Positions 35,743 through 49,057 of a stretch of DNA of 64,000 bases are shown here, one piece after another. Position 1 is the stretch's first letter; every line of letters begins with the position of its first letter. Position numbers and translations under genes: made by a program. The notes under the pieces are model-generated. The model saw nothing but the letters and a program-made list of their open reading frames with translations, did not search any database and had not been told where the DNA came from. This DNA is from Sisyra terminalis. Taxonomy: Eukaryota; Arthropoda; Insecta; Neuroptera; Sisyridae. The stretch covers positions 15,252,001-15,316,000 of the forward strand of contig OY292275.1 of assembly GCA_958496175.1 (NCBI GenBank), written 5' to 3'.

Positions 35743-38700
35743 ATACTATAAACCTCATAACTATAAATATGAGAATCACTTAACAAGAAGAGCACCCGAA
35801 GAAGTGAGAATATTTATTTAAACGTTGGAATTGATATTAAAGGTCTTAAATTAGTTAATTGCACTTGAGTTTAAATTTTACGGTAAGAGGTAATCCCAAT
35901 CCTAAAGCATTTAGAGTCTTTGTATACATATATGACCATTCACGATTTCCCGGAGACTTCATTTATGTATGTTATTTAAATTTTTGTGGAGTACTCAGGG
36001 GATACACCTTGCATTTTTTTTAATTTGCATACAACTGTTAAACATCTGTAACTTAAACACAGAGAGTTAATCACGCGACATTTAAACAATAAACCATTTT
36101 TAAACACCTGGATTCATATTCGAATTACGTATATGACAACCAATCCATTTTATAAAAGTACCAGATTTAGTAAAAGGTCGTATGGTCTCATGTCCGATGA
36201 AGGGAAATCATACGGTAAAAGTTGGGTAACTCTAAATAGCGGATGAAGATCGAGCGGAAGTCGGAATAAACCACCAAATTTTCAGTGGACAGAATGAGTA
36301 CTTAAAGTCCAAAGTGTAAGAAATTACTTCAAAAGGCGAATGGACGGCGATTACATTAATGCCAACGATATAGGATCCGGTTGGTTAAACGAAAACTCTT
36401 GGAGTGAGAACTCTAGTGTTTTATTCCTATAAACAATAATCGGGGAAACACCACATAGATTCAGTGCTTTTAGAGTGCTCATGTTGTATGTAACCGATGC
36501 TTTCTTCATGACCCAATATTTCACCGAAAATTTCGGAAGTTCTATCTTTGTCAGACATATGTTGACATATTTAAAAAGAGCAATCATTGAAGTGGAGATC
36601 AATAGGAAAGGTCATAATGAATTATGTTTAGAGAGAAAAAGAGTTCATATAGAATGATGCAAGAAGAAACATAGAAAGACGCGACATAAAGAAAGAAGAA
36701 GAATTTGATCTTAGGTTTATTAAAAAGAATATGAGCCGAAAGGACCTCGCCACAAGTTGGCACTACTGGTACGAGGAACTGAACTATGCGGTTAATTAAA
36801 CCTGCCGTTGGGCAGGAAAAAAAATGCTACACTAGCTACCGTTATATCTTCATAGTTTACGTTTATATATAGGTAACGACATATAATCCAAATAAAATCA
36901 TTCTTAATTTTATCATCCTACTTTACTGTAACTCATATTCATGAATACTTATTGGTAGATTTTAGTAGATGATCTACTTTGCAGTAAATTTTATTGGTAT
37001 TTTTGTTTTAAATCAAAATAATTTTGAGAAATTCAGTAATAAAAGTATTTCAGTATTTATGTTACAAATTGTAAAGGTGGTATGTATTTATAAATTTTAT
37101 TCCTGCAAAATAATGAAATTTAAACTTGCGAAGGAAATATAAAAATCAGTAGTTAAATCAACAGTTCTTGCGATTTTTCACTTCTGTTTATTTTCTAGGA
37201 ACAAAACGTATGGAAGAAATTTCAATAGAAAAATAACAAATCATAACTCAGGTGTAGCTAATATTTGTTCAGAAGTATTAATTTAGAACTCGACAAGACT
37301 GCAATTCGAAGAGTCAAAGATTATTTTCGAATTATAAATATAGGGAAAATCATTAAAACTTGGCAATTATAACCAACCGGAAATAGAATCCCAAGAAAAA
37401 TTCAACACGCGCTTCCTGGAAGATGCAGATCTTGTTCCTTCAGCTGAAATCTATACAAATTTTTTAGTTGCAGTTACTATTTTGAAAAAAAAAACGCTCG
37501 AACAACACACGATTTTACAATCTCTTCTTTTGTGAGTAAATAAATATCTTTCTAATTGAACGACTAATTATACAAAAACTTTCCGTGTACGTTCGTAAAC
37601 ACAAATTGCGGAATGTGTAGGTATTTGCGAAAAAGTAAAATTTGCCAGTGAATAAATTATGCATTCAAAAAAGGAATTTCTTTCAAGAAATTTGACATAT
37701 AATTTCATATTATTTTGGGAAAGAATCCAAATTTACGTCGGCTTATAAAAAGGCATAATTATTTTTAAATTATTAATAATTTAAGGTTTTTGGCCTCGAT
37801 GATTCCATTTTGCTTGATAGAGGACATATGTGATTGCATTTTTCATAGATATAATTATATTGTTATAATCAAATCCCACATACATTTGAGGAAATTTCGA
37901 CAAAAAATCGTTTTCCAGCGATAAATTAAAAGTGGCAATAAAAGAAAAATAAAACGTTTATTTATATTTAAATTTTTATTATTATTTAGATAATAATAAA
38001 ATCAAGTCTGGCTATATAAATTTTTTCCAGCCCACACATTCTATATAAAATTAATTATTTCATGAAATTCTCCTTCCGGAACAATTTTCGATGAACTTAA
38101 TGTCAGTTTTTCAAATAAAAACGGTTTGTTTATGTCTGGAGAACGGTGTTTGGAAATGAAAATTATTTTTCAAGTTTCAGAAATTTTAATAAAATTTGAT
38201 GCTTGAGAAAACTGACCCACATTCACTAGAATTATATTTACATATACTCAAATGAGGTGACAAAAGGAAAAAGAAAATTAAATGGAATGGGATTACTAAA
38301 TTATGCTATAAATGAAAAATTAAATCTGGGGATTCTTGAAAAGTAAGAGACATATTGTTTTTGGAAATATTCAAAAAAAATATATGTATTTATTTTTCTC
38401 GAGCTTTTGTTGAACTTACAGTTTGGCAAGCGATTCTGAAATTTTCAGGAATTTTATAATTTCGGGGCTTTAAACAATGATCTTATATACAATCCCGAAA
38501 CTGTTATAGGCTATTGGAAAAAAATGTTAGTGTAGTCTTTCATAATAACTGAGAAATGAAAAAGGAACTTCTTTATAAAACCTATTAAAAAGTTTTGAAC
38601 CCAAAAAATGTACTTTATATTATTATTTTTATTTCCGATAATTTTTTTCCTGATCCCCTAGATTGCATTGAATAAAACTATATTTCCTCAATGTGCTTTT

Positions 38701-40491
38701 TTATCTTTTTAGGTGGTTTACTCTTACATAAATGCATTTGATTAGAAACGAATGAATATTTCCATAATTCAGAAGATTATAGGATATTGAGTTGATTTTA
38801 GGTTACAGGACAATTACGGCTGAATCATCCTCAACTCCCCAGTTTTTCATTTGTTTTAGTCGGTGATTATCCTTAGTGTGCTAAGGTTGATATACATAAT
38901 AGTTTCTTGAAATAACAATATTCTTTTAATTAGTTACCAAACATCTAAGTTTACTTCTTTTATGATTCTAGGTTCATAAAAAACTGTTTTATTTTCCCAA
39001 ACCGATATTTTATTTTATCGTTCGAAAATTTTATTTTTGATTTAAAATGTTCAAGTTATTAGATTTTTTTCTATGAATCCATTCAACTAAATAATTTGAT
39101 ATTGTACTATTGTACTTTAATAGTGGCTACTAATTTTACAAGTCGGTACTATTAAACTAGGGATAGAAGATAGAAATCGTCTGATTCAAATAAATCTCTG
39201 CACGGAAATTTAACTATATTTATTAACAAGAAATTTTTACAAAATGAGAACGAAAAATTATATTCTCAAAGGGGTGGTTTCTCATTTTGAGTTGCCATTG
39301 CTTGTAAAGAGGATTGTCCTTTTGCTTTCACTAACTAATCATTTAGATATCTCAATCCTCAAAGGTATTAAATCATGTTGTTTATTTCTTTTTTGAAGAG
39401 AGTGGATTAGTGATAATAGCCCTAAATCTATATTTGAATAAGATTAATTTGTATTTTAAGTTTTCTTCAAAACAACTGTTGAGTGAATGATTTACCAGAA
39501 GTTAAATGGTCTCCCAGCAAAATGAAGCTTCTGGACGATAAGAAGCATTTTTGTGAAACAATTGCAAAACTTGTTTCCAGGATATACTATTTTCAGGCTT
39601 ATAGAAGAGTCCTGGCTATAATATTCAATAGGATGGCTTCGGCACTTATTTCGAATTCCCAAAAAATCTTCTTTTGCGATAGTCCATCAAATTTGGGATA
39701 TTTGTGGATTTTAGCTGATGAATCCTAAACTGATTCTTATGTGTGTCACTTTACATCATGAAAGTATAAAATACGGCATATGAATTTGAATTAATATGAA
39801 ATTATTCACCCACGGGTATTGTATCACATGCAAATTTCAAAATTGTTCAAAAATGTTTGGTTGACATTAAACAATGTCGCTTGGCAATCGAAAAGGTACA
39901 AATTTAAAAATGTTTTGCAGATATTGTCACAGGTTTCATTTATATCATTTTATTGATCATACTACATTATAAGCTATCCGTTTTGGCTGTAATATTTGTT
40001 TATATTTGGTAGAAGTAACAGAAGTTTAATAGAAGTAAGTTTGGTAGTAACATAGTTTGTTATCTTTTTTTCTTTGCCAACGTACTACTTCTTGCAATCA
40101 GATCCAAAGTTTAATTGATCTCACCTAAAGATAGATGCATAAGTTCAATTCCAATGGATGTATTATATTTTTATACCAAAAATTGCAAAATATTATGGAA
40201 ATACCAAATATTGATTCACCAAAAAAAAAATGCAATTTGTGGTGAAGCCTTGCTTCGTTAATTTGTATTATTTTTAATATATTAATTCTCGTGGTAGTTT
40301 GGTAAAGTTCGGTATCCCTAATCGTAAATTTTTTTGGAGTTATACATATTGAATTTATTTTGATCTTGATTAGCCAATGATGTGTGTTCATCTTTAGTAA
40401 AACTGTAGATATACATAAAATAGAAAAAAATGAATTTATTTCTGTTATTAGTTGAAAAAATTTCGATCTCATTTTCATATCAAACGAATTC
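35743..40491. other. AT-rich, no gene recognised
   Basis: Holds a dispersed-repeat copy at 36,430-36,550. An unexplained GC-richer strip lies at 36,735-36,815, with plus-strand phrase RKDLATSWHYWYEELNYAVN before a stop. An 81-codon frame at 39,483-39,728 has no recognised family. Confidence 0.35.
36430..36550. repeat. Dispersed repeat, copy 2
   Basis: Partner of 32,575-32,705. Both strands keep partly parallel reading frames, for example the phrase TKIE..KFSVK on the minus strand, so it may derive from a mobile-element ORF that I do not recognise. Confidence 0.6.
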
Positions 40492-40650
40492 TAAAGGAGC
40501 CTACTGGTGACCCAGTGGTTAAGATGATCGTTCCAAAAGTGGTAGATTTTGGGTTCGATCCTCATATTGAGCAAATTTTCGATATTTCTCGATTACGGAT
40601 ATTTAATAACTCTAGAATCGCTAAAGATCTTAATAGTAATAGAGGATAAT
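40492..40650 (+). repeat. tRNA-derived SINE
   Basis: Has an internal Pol III promoter: box A TGGTGACCCAGTGG at 40505-40518 and box B GGTTCGATCC at 40552-40561, with tRNA-like spacing. A family-specific body follows (TTTCGATATTTCTCGATTACG to AATAGAGGATAATAG). Related copies are at 11,200 and 9,720. The best-preserved copy in the window. Confidence 0.75.
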
Positions 40651-41106
40651 AGATATTTTTTAAAATTTATTTTTAGGTGTAAAAAAAGCTTTTGAAATTT
40701 GATTTATTAAGAATTATTACAGATCAAATATGAAAAAAAATCATTAATTTACTCAAGCTAATATTCTTTTTCATGTATTCATGGTAAGTTGTATTTAGTA
40801 ACTATACCTACACAACTCTTATATATTTTCTACAATCCCAGTAGATAAGAAACTTTTGACATTAATTGCAATACTAATTTCCATATATATAACTCATCCT
40901 TTTGGGAATTTAATACAAATTAAAAGCATTGTGTAACTTTAAAAGCTTGAACCAAAATTTCATTGGAGTTGATTTATATTATAAAAATGAGATCACCACG
41001 TAAGAGATAAAATTTTATAAGATCTTGACTACAAAAAAAAAACCGAAAATTGAAAAATATCAGGTAATATCCATAAAACGACCCGAAAAAATCCCTTTTA
41101 TTGTAC

Positions 41107-41202
41107 CTGCATATAATTAACAATTTCAAACTTGAACCATTGGAGATATCTTCTGAGAGGGTTATTAGCTGAACCCGACCCTGATCGATTCCTTGAAGCC
41201 AT
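41107..41202 (-). CDS. Candidate first coding exon, product unknown
   Basis: ATG at 41202 in a good start context (GTGAGATGG), with an in-frame stop upstream. The exon encodes 32 residues beginning MASRNRSGSGSANNPLRRYL and ends exactly at CAG|GTACAA, a good donor, in phase 0. It is GC-richer than its flanks. A TTGTTTGACAG acceptor lies at about 41,252, which would make 41,203-41,250 the end of the 5' UTR. A GC/CpG island at 41,890-42,260 could supply the promoter and first non-coding exon. I do not recognise the protein, and no following exon was found to the left. Confidence 0.4.
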
Positions 41203-41889
41203 CTCACAACAATAAACGCCGGTTTAAGCCTTAACCTGTCAAACAATTTTCTAATCTCAATCTACCGATACATGAGCGATGTTGAAACAACTTATTTTAT
41301 GACTCAAACGATGCATAACGCAATTATTACATAAACGGAAATTGTAGGGTCACAGAAAAACGAGGATAGTCCACATCTAAAAAATTTAAATCTAAACCGT
41401 AAACAATACATTTATACCAACTAAACGGCAGAAAAACGCTTCAAATTTCCACTTGTGATGGAACCACTTGACTGTTTTACCCAAATTCTATGCAAAATTG
41501 AAATCCTTTACGTGGTATGAAAATTTTCTGCCGCAAATCAAGTGGATTTCCCGTTAGTCGTTTAATTTAAGACAAAGGGATAGTTGGTTCGAAAATTTCT
41601 CTATTCATACACGCAATAATTGGATGCAATTAATCTAAATAATCGATCGTTAATAATTTCATTATGGAATTACAGTTAAAAGGCCTTATTTAGCTCGATA
41701 ATGTGAACGTGATGGATTTTAACGGAATGCGACTTTTTATTTGCGAGTTTATTGGCGTTGGGAATTAAAAATGAAATTTCAACGGTTCATATTGGATATT
41801 GAGGAAAAAAATGAAATTAATGGAGAAATTTCATTTTAATATGGCCTTATATAATTTCTTTTGTCTAATTGGCGTTAACGAGGATACTT

Positions 41890-42260
41890 GTTATTATGGA
41901 AATGTGGTAATGGGTATGATAAGAGGAGAGTGGTTTATGGCGAGTTGGTAATACGTTTTTTGTTAAGGTTTGGTATGGGAATTGACCGATGGGTATTCTT
42001 CGGGGTTTCGGGCGAAGTTGAAGAAGAAACGACGGCTACCACGTGGTTATGTCGCTTGGGAGAGTGTCGGCTTTTGTCGCGGTTTATGTTTGAATGAGAA
42101 ATGCACACAACACAACAAACATACACCTTCGGTTAGTCTTCGTGTTTGGCTCAATGTAGGTAGTCGCAACAAAGCAACCGACGAGCGATTGTTTCAGACG
42201 CGAGGCGACGCGCCAGAAATCGATTGGAAACCCAAAAGAAACTTTTATGGTTAACCCTCA
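41890..42260. promoter_or_regulatory. GC- and CpG-rich island, candidate promoter/5' UTR
   Basis: The richest GC stretch in the window, with many CpG (CGAGGCGACGCGCCAG at about 42,200). The open frames on both strands look incidental. On the minus strand a donor-like GAAG|GTGTAT at about 42,125 could splice to the 41,252 acceptor. On the plus strand CCTCAGTGAAAA at about 42,256 fits an arthropod initiator. The direction is unsettled; the downstream candidate exon favours minus. Confidence 0.35.
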
Positions 42261-42440
42261 GTGAAAACCCTCTGTGCACCATTTAAGTGTTACCAAGTTA
42301 CTTGAGTGCAAATTTTCTTTTTACAAATATTCAAAGGTGAATCAAAAATAATTTTCAGTGCAAATATTTGAAAAAAAAAAAACAAATAATTTCAGTGCAT
42401 CAACACCAAAAATAGTTTTCTTCTAAATTGGAAATTCATA

Positions 42441-42842
42441 GGAAAATCCCCTTAGCCACACTTTTGTGACCTTGATTTTACTGATGTGAAACAATTCGCT
42501 ACTTTTCCAGTTATTTGAAATAGCTCTTAATTGGAATTTTAAATTACTATTTGAATTAAAAAAAAAAACAGTGAAATGAATTTGTGTTGGTCTATGAGAA
42601 AATGAAAAAATCGTTAAATAAATTCTCTCAGGAATTAGCAGGGAATTCCCCTAAAAGACACTGGTGTGGCCTTGATTTTCACGTGTATACATTTAGTGAA
42701 TGTTTTCATTGTAAAATATATTAGTAGGGTCATAAATTTAATATAAACAAAATATTTCAACCATTTTATTTCTGTAAGGCACGAAATTTTTCTAAACAGC
42801 AAGGGATTCCCCCTAACTTTTCGGGGTGGCTTTAATCCACGG
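42441..42842. promoter_or_regulatory. Three repeated modules with kappaB-like sites
   Basis: GGAAAATCCC (42441), GGGAATTCCC (42641) and GGGATTCCCC (42803) each fit the Rel/Dorsal consensus. Each is followed 15-25 bases later by a related phrase: GTGACCTTGATTTTACTG, GTGGCCTTGATTTTCACG and GTGGCTTTAATCCACGG. Spacing is about 200 and 160 bp. They could be a Rel-responsive regulatory array or just a decayed minisatellite. The neighbouring GC island makes regulation worth testing. Confidence 0.35.
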
Positions 42843-43684
42843 GGGTTTGTCACTGTTAGTTTAGAGCCGGATTTTTATTGGACAGTAAACAAAACTGGTA
42901 CGATTTTCTTTGTTGTTTTATTTTATTAAAAGTGAAAATTATTGTGACATTGAATTATTCTTTGATGGCTACTTATAATTAACATTAATCATGACAATCA
43001 ACAAATCTTTGGTTTGAGGAAGGGTGAAACTTTTTTAAAAAAATTCAATGCTAAATATTTTATTTTTAAATCTCTTTTTAATTCCTTGATTCACAAAAAG
43101 CATTTCAAAGTTAATTTGTTGCATAATAAAGATTAGTTGATAGTGACGTCACTGTGATCGTTGTAACTAAAATCAAAAGTGAAATTATTTTGCCAAAAAT
43201 TGTTTTTTACTTTTCTGAAGGCAGTTTTAATATAATTAATATTTATTAGACCTTGGAATGAACTTTTTTGTCGTAAATGCAAAGCAAATGAGAGCTAAAC
43301 GTTTATTTTTTGTCAAATAATTGTAAAGTTCAATTTTAGAAAAAAAATTCAAACTTCCCACATGACACTTTTAGACAACAAGTGGACGATTTTGAATTGA
43401 CTTTGTGACATCACTGTGATATCATTTACTCATAATAACGTTGATAGAAATATTTTTAGAGATTTTATTTGCTCACAGTTTGATTTTTGTGATTAAATAA
43501 TTATACATAAAGATAGTAAGCAAATATTTGCGTAGATTTGCTGTTGTGTTAGATTATGATTTCAAGTGGAATCCTACCGTAATAAATTCTCACATATAAA
43601 AATTGATTTTTAAATCTTGATTTGTGAAAATTTTTTAATTTTTTTCCAATAAAACATAATCACACTTGGGGCAAATAAAAATGA
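42843..43684. other. No gene recognised
   Basis: AT-rich flank between the repeated modules and a DNA transposon. Confidence 0.5.
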
Positions 43685-44333
43685 CCCGAGTCGAAATATT
43701 GAAGGATTATATAGACGTCTGCACTGAGTTTGTGCAGACGTCCACACTACGTTTGCAGCAAGTATGAGATACGTCCGCAGAAATTATGTCTGTTATTGGG
43801 AGACATCTCATTTTTCTTTTTATTAATTGTAATTAGTTATTAAATGAAATTATTACTAATTACTATGTAGGATATCTGCCAACTTTATAGATGTGAAGAA
43901 TAGCTATCAAATATTGTATTTTTTTGGATTCATGTAAACATGTAAATCTTATACTAACAAAATTAAATCAATTTATCTACTAAAGTTTGATTTTCTGTAT
44001 AAAGTAATTAAGTAAATATGTTCAAAATGCGTGCAAATTTGGGGTTATTTTGTTGCCTGGGAATCTCAAACAATTTCTATTTCCGATTGAGTACCTTTAA
44101 AAAATGTATTTATTCGTTTAAAATGTATAGGTAATGTTACAATTTAATGACTATGACCTTTTTCTATCTGTTGTTGGCCTGCTGCGGACGTAGTGCAAAC
44201 GAACATAAATTTCATAGACCTGCTGCAAACTTATACCAAACCCTAAAGAATAAAATAATGCCAACGTAGTGCAAACGTGATGTTAACATAATTGTGTCTG
44301 CAGATCCCTGTAAACTTCAAATTTCGACTCGGG
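43685..44333. mobile_element. Non-autonomous TIR element, 649 bp
   Basis: Ends CCCGAGTCGAAATATTGAAG and its near complement on the right (one indel). Subterminal CTGCGGACGTAGTGCAAACG-type phrases occur in both orientations, likely transposase-binding sites. A perfect hairpin, GACGTCTGCAC with a 7-nt loop, lies at 43714-43742. No ORF, and no clear target duplication. Confidence 0.7.
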
Positions 44334-47300
44334 GAAATTAGAAAAATTATGATATTAATTGAAGCAAATGCAGTAAACTTTTAAAGTTAAAAAGAACCTA
44401 ATCACATTCTATTCTGGAGATAGCGGATTGTTTGTGGTATCTACTGTTGGAAGGTTAAAGCAAAATTAGATTGTTTATTTGGTAAATCATTATGTTATAT
44501 TAGGTTCATTAAAGACTTGAAGACGTTAACAATAAAATCACTATTCAATACACCAGTGATATAAGGTTACCGCAAAATATTTAAATTAAAGTACCGCAAA
44601 ATATTTAAAAAAAATTGTGACTAATTGAACCAAAATTTGCTCAAAACCTTAATTGTTAGAAAATAACTAAATTAGTCTTAAAAACGACCTCACTATATAA
44701 TGACACCTCCTTAAAAAACCCGAGTAATTTTCCAAGAAGTTTGCATTAATAAACGAAACGTTTACCAGATTTAAAAGTTATTTTTCAATAAAAAAAATAA
44801 TTTAAGTTTCTATGAATGAAAAATTAAAAAGTAAATTATTATATTAAAAAAAATATTTCAAAGATCTGATCAAATATTGAATTTGAAATCGAGGAAATTG
44901 AGAATAACTCTTCAATGCTTAACATTGTATTTACTCAACGAGATATGAGCCCTTCTCACGTTTTTTTTAATCGATTCTATGCAAAATAAATGCTCTTGAA
45001 AAAATTTCCAAGTTTCACTTTCATTAATTTTTTCTTGTCTGGTAAACTCTAATATTTCAACAGCGTCATCGAACTAAATATGATAAGATGCCATTCTATT
45101 CTCATCAGCTACCCTTCAATAATAAACACAAATGTCTCGGACCAATTGTGATAAAAATACGCGTGTGTTAAATGGTATACCTTAACATTCAATAAAAGGT
45201 ATCAATTCATATCACTTTTCATATAAAGTAGAAGAAAGTCGACAGATATTTGAAAAACTAGCGATGCGTTTAGAAAAAAAGGCTTTCACTTAAGTCACTT
45301 TTATATATATTTTTTTGTAATTAAATACTAAACGAATAATACCCTTATAAATCATACAATTGCAATTTATAATGTTTGAAAAATTTTGCATTTTAAACGA
45401 AAAATTTTGACGAAAATTAAACGCATAAATATAACGGTTGCGTTCTATTAATTTATTATTATTTTTTTCCGTTATAAACACAATAATTATAATAATAAAT
45501 GAATAAAACACTTTCTAAATTTTTATTATTATTTCATTAATTATGCGATCAAAATTAAGATTTAGGTTTTAACGAGGCAAGAAAGCAGTTTACCATAAGA
45601 AAACGCGATGGTTTCTGTAATAATGTAAAGACAAATTTTCGGTTTATTGTGTCGAGTATGTGGAGCCGTAAACACCAGAAAACAATAGAATGAAAATTCT
45701 TCGATTCTCAAACTCATTAACGAGCCTTAGAGGCTTGGACGTGCTTCAAAGACCGCCTGAGATTGGAAAAAAAAACCTATGGAAGAAATTAACCCTTAGA
45801 TACAGAAGAGCGGTGATTCAATCAGAAAAAATAAGTAAAAAAATATCCTTGTACTTGAAGATAGTTTTTGAGATGAGTCGTTGAGGTAAATTCTAACGTT
45901 CAAGGTTTGGAATCGATAAATTATTTTTTGAACGATGTAGGTATATATAGGAAGAGTTGAAAAATAATTAACGTAATAATACGGAAGAATATTAATTAAA
46001 AATTTATTTTTAACTTATTAACTTAAAGCTAAAGTTTAAGTGAAGAGATTCTCTGATTAAAACTGTAGTTGTATTCATTGACTATTTAAAAAATATTCGT
46101 TTGACTGATTATTATGATAACAGTGTAAGTCAATTTTTAAAATAAATACATACAAAGGCTGTCCGAATTACGTGCGAAGCAAAAAAAACGTTCTATGGCC
46201 TATTTTTCAAAAGTACTTATTCAATTCAAGAGTTTTCATATAAAAATACAAATATATAGCCTTTTAGTACATATTAAATAAATAGTAATAAATAATACTC
46301 TGCTTTGCTAAAGTATTACAAAATATAGAAGGTAATTCTTAGAATGAGAAGTTAAATAGTTAAATATTTAACATTGTTTAAAAAACGAATGTTTAGTTTC
46401 AAAATTATGGTCCTATAATCTTTTATACAGGGGGTTGTACGTAAAAATTGTTTTTTCATAAAATTAATAAAAATACTAATCCCAAAATTTTTGACCTCAT
46501 AAAATAAATATTATGGAAAATGAAACAAAGCTCTATCATAAAGAAAACAAGCTTGTATTATGAGTAAGATACAATTTCCCGCGTAGTTGTACGCTTTTTT
46601 CCAACGTCGTCTAGGACGACGTCCTGGTTTGACAGGGTTCTTTAGGATCTTTTTTACAGATCGAAGATTTCAATTCTATTTCTTCTTCTTTTCTTATATT
46701 TCACAAAATTTCCTCAAGCAAAACCCAAAATGAGTCCTTTTCGTCTATGAATATCATATATCCGGTTAGCTTTTCTTCTTAAAACCACCAAAATAAACAG
46801 CGTTTTGTTTTTAATTTTTTCCTTTGAAATTACCAAGCGACCGTTAATTTACAGAAAAACGAATTCAGTTAAATATAGAATTTTATTTGCACAAAAATAT
46901 TTGCTATGCTTGTAGTAAATTGATTTCAATCAATATTTTTTTTCTTCAAAACTAACGTAAAAATCTAATATTTACACATTTATTGACGTAAGAACCATAA
47001 ACAATTTTTCAACAAATAACAATGAAAATATGTGTTAACATTTCTGAAAAGTTTCTTGAAAAATTGATTATCGTGTGGTTGTTAGTAAAATGTAACATTT
47101 ATTTAAACTTTAATTCTGTCTATGATTATCCAAGAATATCTCGGAATTACACAAATATTTATTTTTTCCAAAAGTCTGACTTTAAAATTTCGCTATTCGT
47201 TCCGTGAACGATAGAAATGATATCTAACGGCAGTAATAAATTATGTTTAATTAGAATTAGGTATCCATTATCTGGATTTGCTATCGAATTTTTGATTGTC

Positions 47301-49057
47301 GTCGCTTTAAAAAAAATTAGGAAATATGAATAAAATAGGAAAGATTGTGTACAAATATAAACCATCCTTATATTTAATTTTTAGGACCTAGATCCTGATG
47401 GCCGATTAAATAAAAAAAAAAATTTTAACCTGTTTATTTACAACAAGAGCATAATAAGCATAACCTAACAAAATTTCGACCACTATTAGCGCTGCGGTCG
47501 ATTTAGTTGTACCCACCATGACTTCGCTCCCGGTGAATATCAATACGTAATGGTTTTGGTACCTTCTATTAATTTATTTTATTCTTTTGTCGATTACAAT
47601 TAAAATACAATAATCAATTACATACAACAGTAATCTCCCAAGCTACTTCTTCAACTAATTTCATGATATCTTCTCTTTGAATTTTAATTGATAGCCTTTC
47701 ATATGTTTTGGAAGGCGCAATTGTCTTTTGGGTTTTATTTTCTAATGACGCCCTTTTCATATTTCCTTTCATCCTCAGATTCTTCTTAAGACATAATTAC
47801 CATTGTTCTTTTGGCCTAGCATGTGTTTTTTTAAAGTTCTACCCCTTCTTCACTCTTCAAATCAATGGATTTTGGTTATGGACCAATATTCACCTCTTTG
47901 CCCGATTTTGTAACGTTTTTTTAAACCAAATATCTTTATTTCATAAAATTAATGCTACGATTGGGTCGCTTTTGTATGAAAAGTTTCCCAAATTTTTTCA
48001 TTTCTTTATTTATTTGATACACCAATTCGCATAACACTATAGATTGTGGTAGATAGTGGACTATAGATTGTGGAACCTGCCATATTTACTTTTTGCTGTT
48101 TAGCTAAACTTAAGTTGAGTCGGTCTATATGGTGAACACATAATTGGAGTTTTTCTGTATTCAAACTGCATATTTTCCATACCCAAATTCCATTTTCTCC
48201 ATTTATTAATCATATTTTTGGCCATTCTTACCATTTTATCTATGAATCCACTGGTTTTAGATAATTGAGATTCGATATCACTATTTTAAACTCTCAATTC
48301 ATCGTAAATTTCCTGAACTGTTTTGGGTATATGTCGTTATATATGTGATTCGAATACTTCTTATAATCGCTGCGAAATAATAAGGTACAGTTTCCAATTC
48401 TGCATAGCCAGAAATGTCTAGCCTTTTTCGAAAAATGCCAGAAGTTTTGGTTTCTTCGGTAACATTAATCTGATAAAATTTTACTTCTATGAACACTTCA
48501 AGAGGTTTTTTTCATAGTTCATACTAGTTTTATACTCATTTCTGTATGTATATTGATACTACAAATAGGATACTATGAATACTAAAACGCATATACTTGT
48601 AGGTATACTTGAAATACATAATCAGAGTTCAGAAGTTTTTAACTATGAAAGATTAAATATCTAAGTTTGTTAAACTATACTTTAGTCGTATTTCTTAACT
48701 TCAATTTTGTTATCTTGAAATCATAAATTTTTTTTAATCTTAAAATTGCCTTATTATTTATTTGTTTTACAGAAATAAATGTAATGTTATGATAAAAATT
48801 AGTTCATAAAATTCATTTCTAAAAATATTCTACTATTATCTTTAAACGCTAATTAATTAATTAATTGTTTGATTTCTTTTTTCCTAACAAAACGAAAAAT
48901 TATATTTTTAGGCATACTATCGTAATAAGAATAACTAAAAATCCTTGTTGCTTAATAATTTTCATAAGGATATAATATTTCGTATATATTTTTTTGAAAA
49001 ACTAGAATATTTAATACTAATATGTACCAGAAATACGTTAATGTTTTTGGTTTAATG
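44334..49057. other. AT-rich, no gene recognised
   Basis: A 17-bp direct repeat (TACCGCAAAATATTTAA) lies at about 44,570 and 44,592. The perfect palindrome ACGTCGTC-TAG-GACGACGT is at 46,603-46,621. The 108-codon frame at 47,708-48,034 is phenylalanine-rich and shows no family motif. Confidence 0.4.

Noticed and set aside
35594..35821. 75-codon frame
   Set aside because: Lies inside the solo LTR and runs out of it; absent from the related LTR.
47708..48034. 108-codon phenylalanine-rich frame as a membrane protein
   Set aside because: T-rich DNA gives Phe/Leu-rich frames by chance; no splice sites and no family motif.
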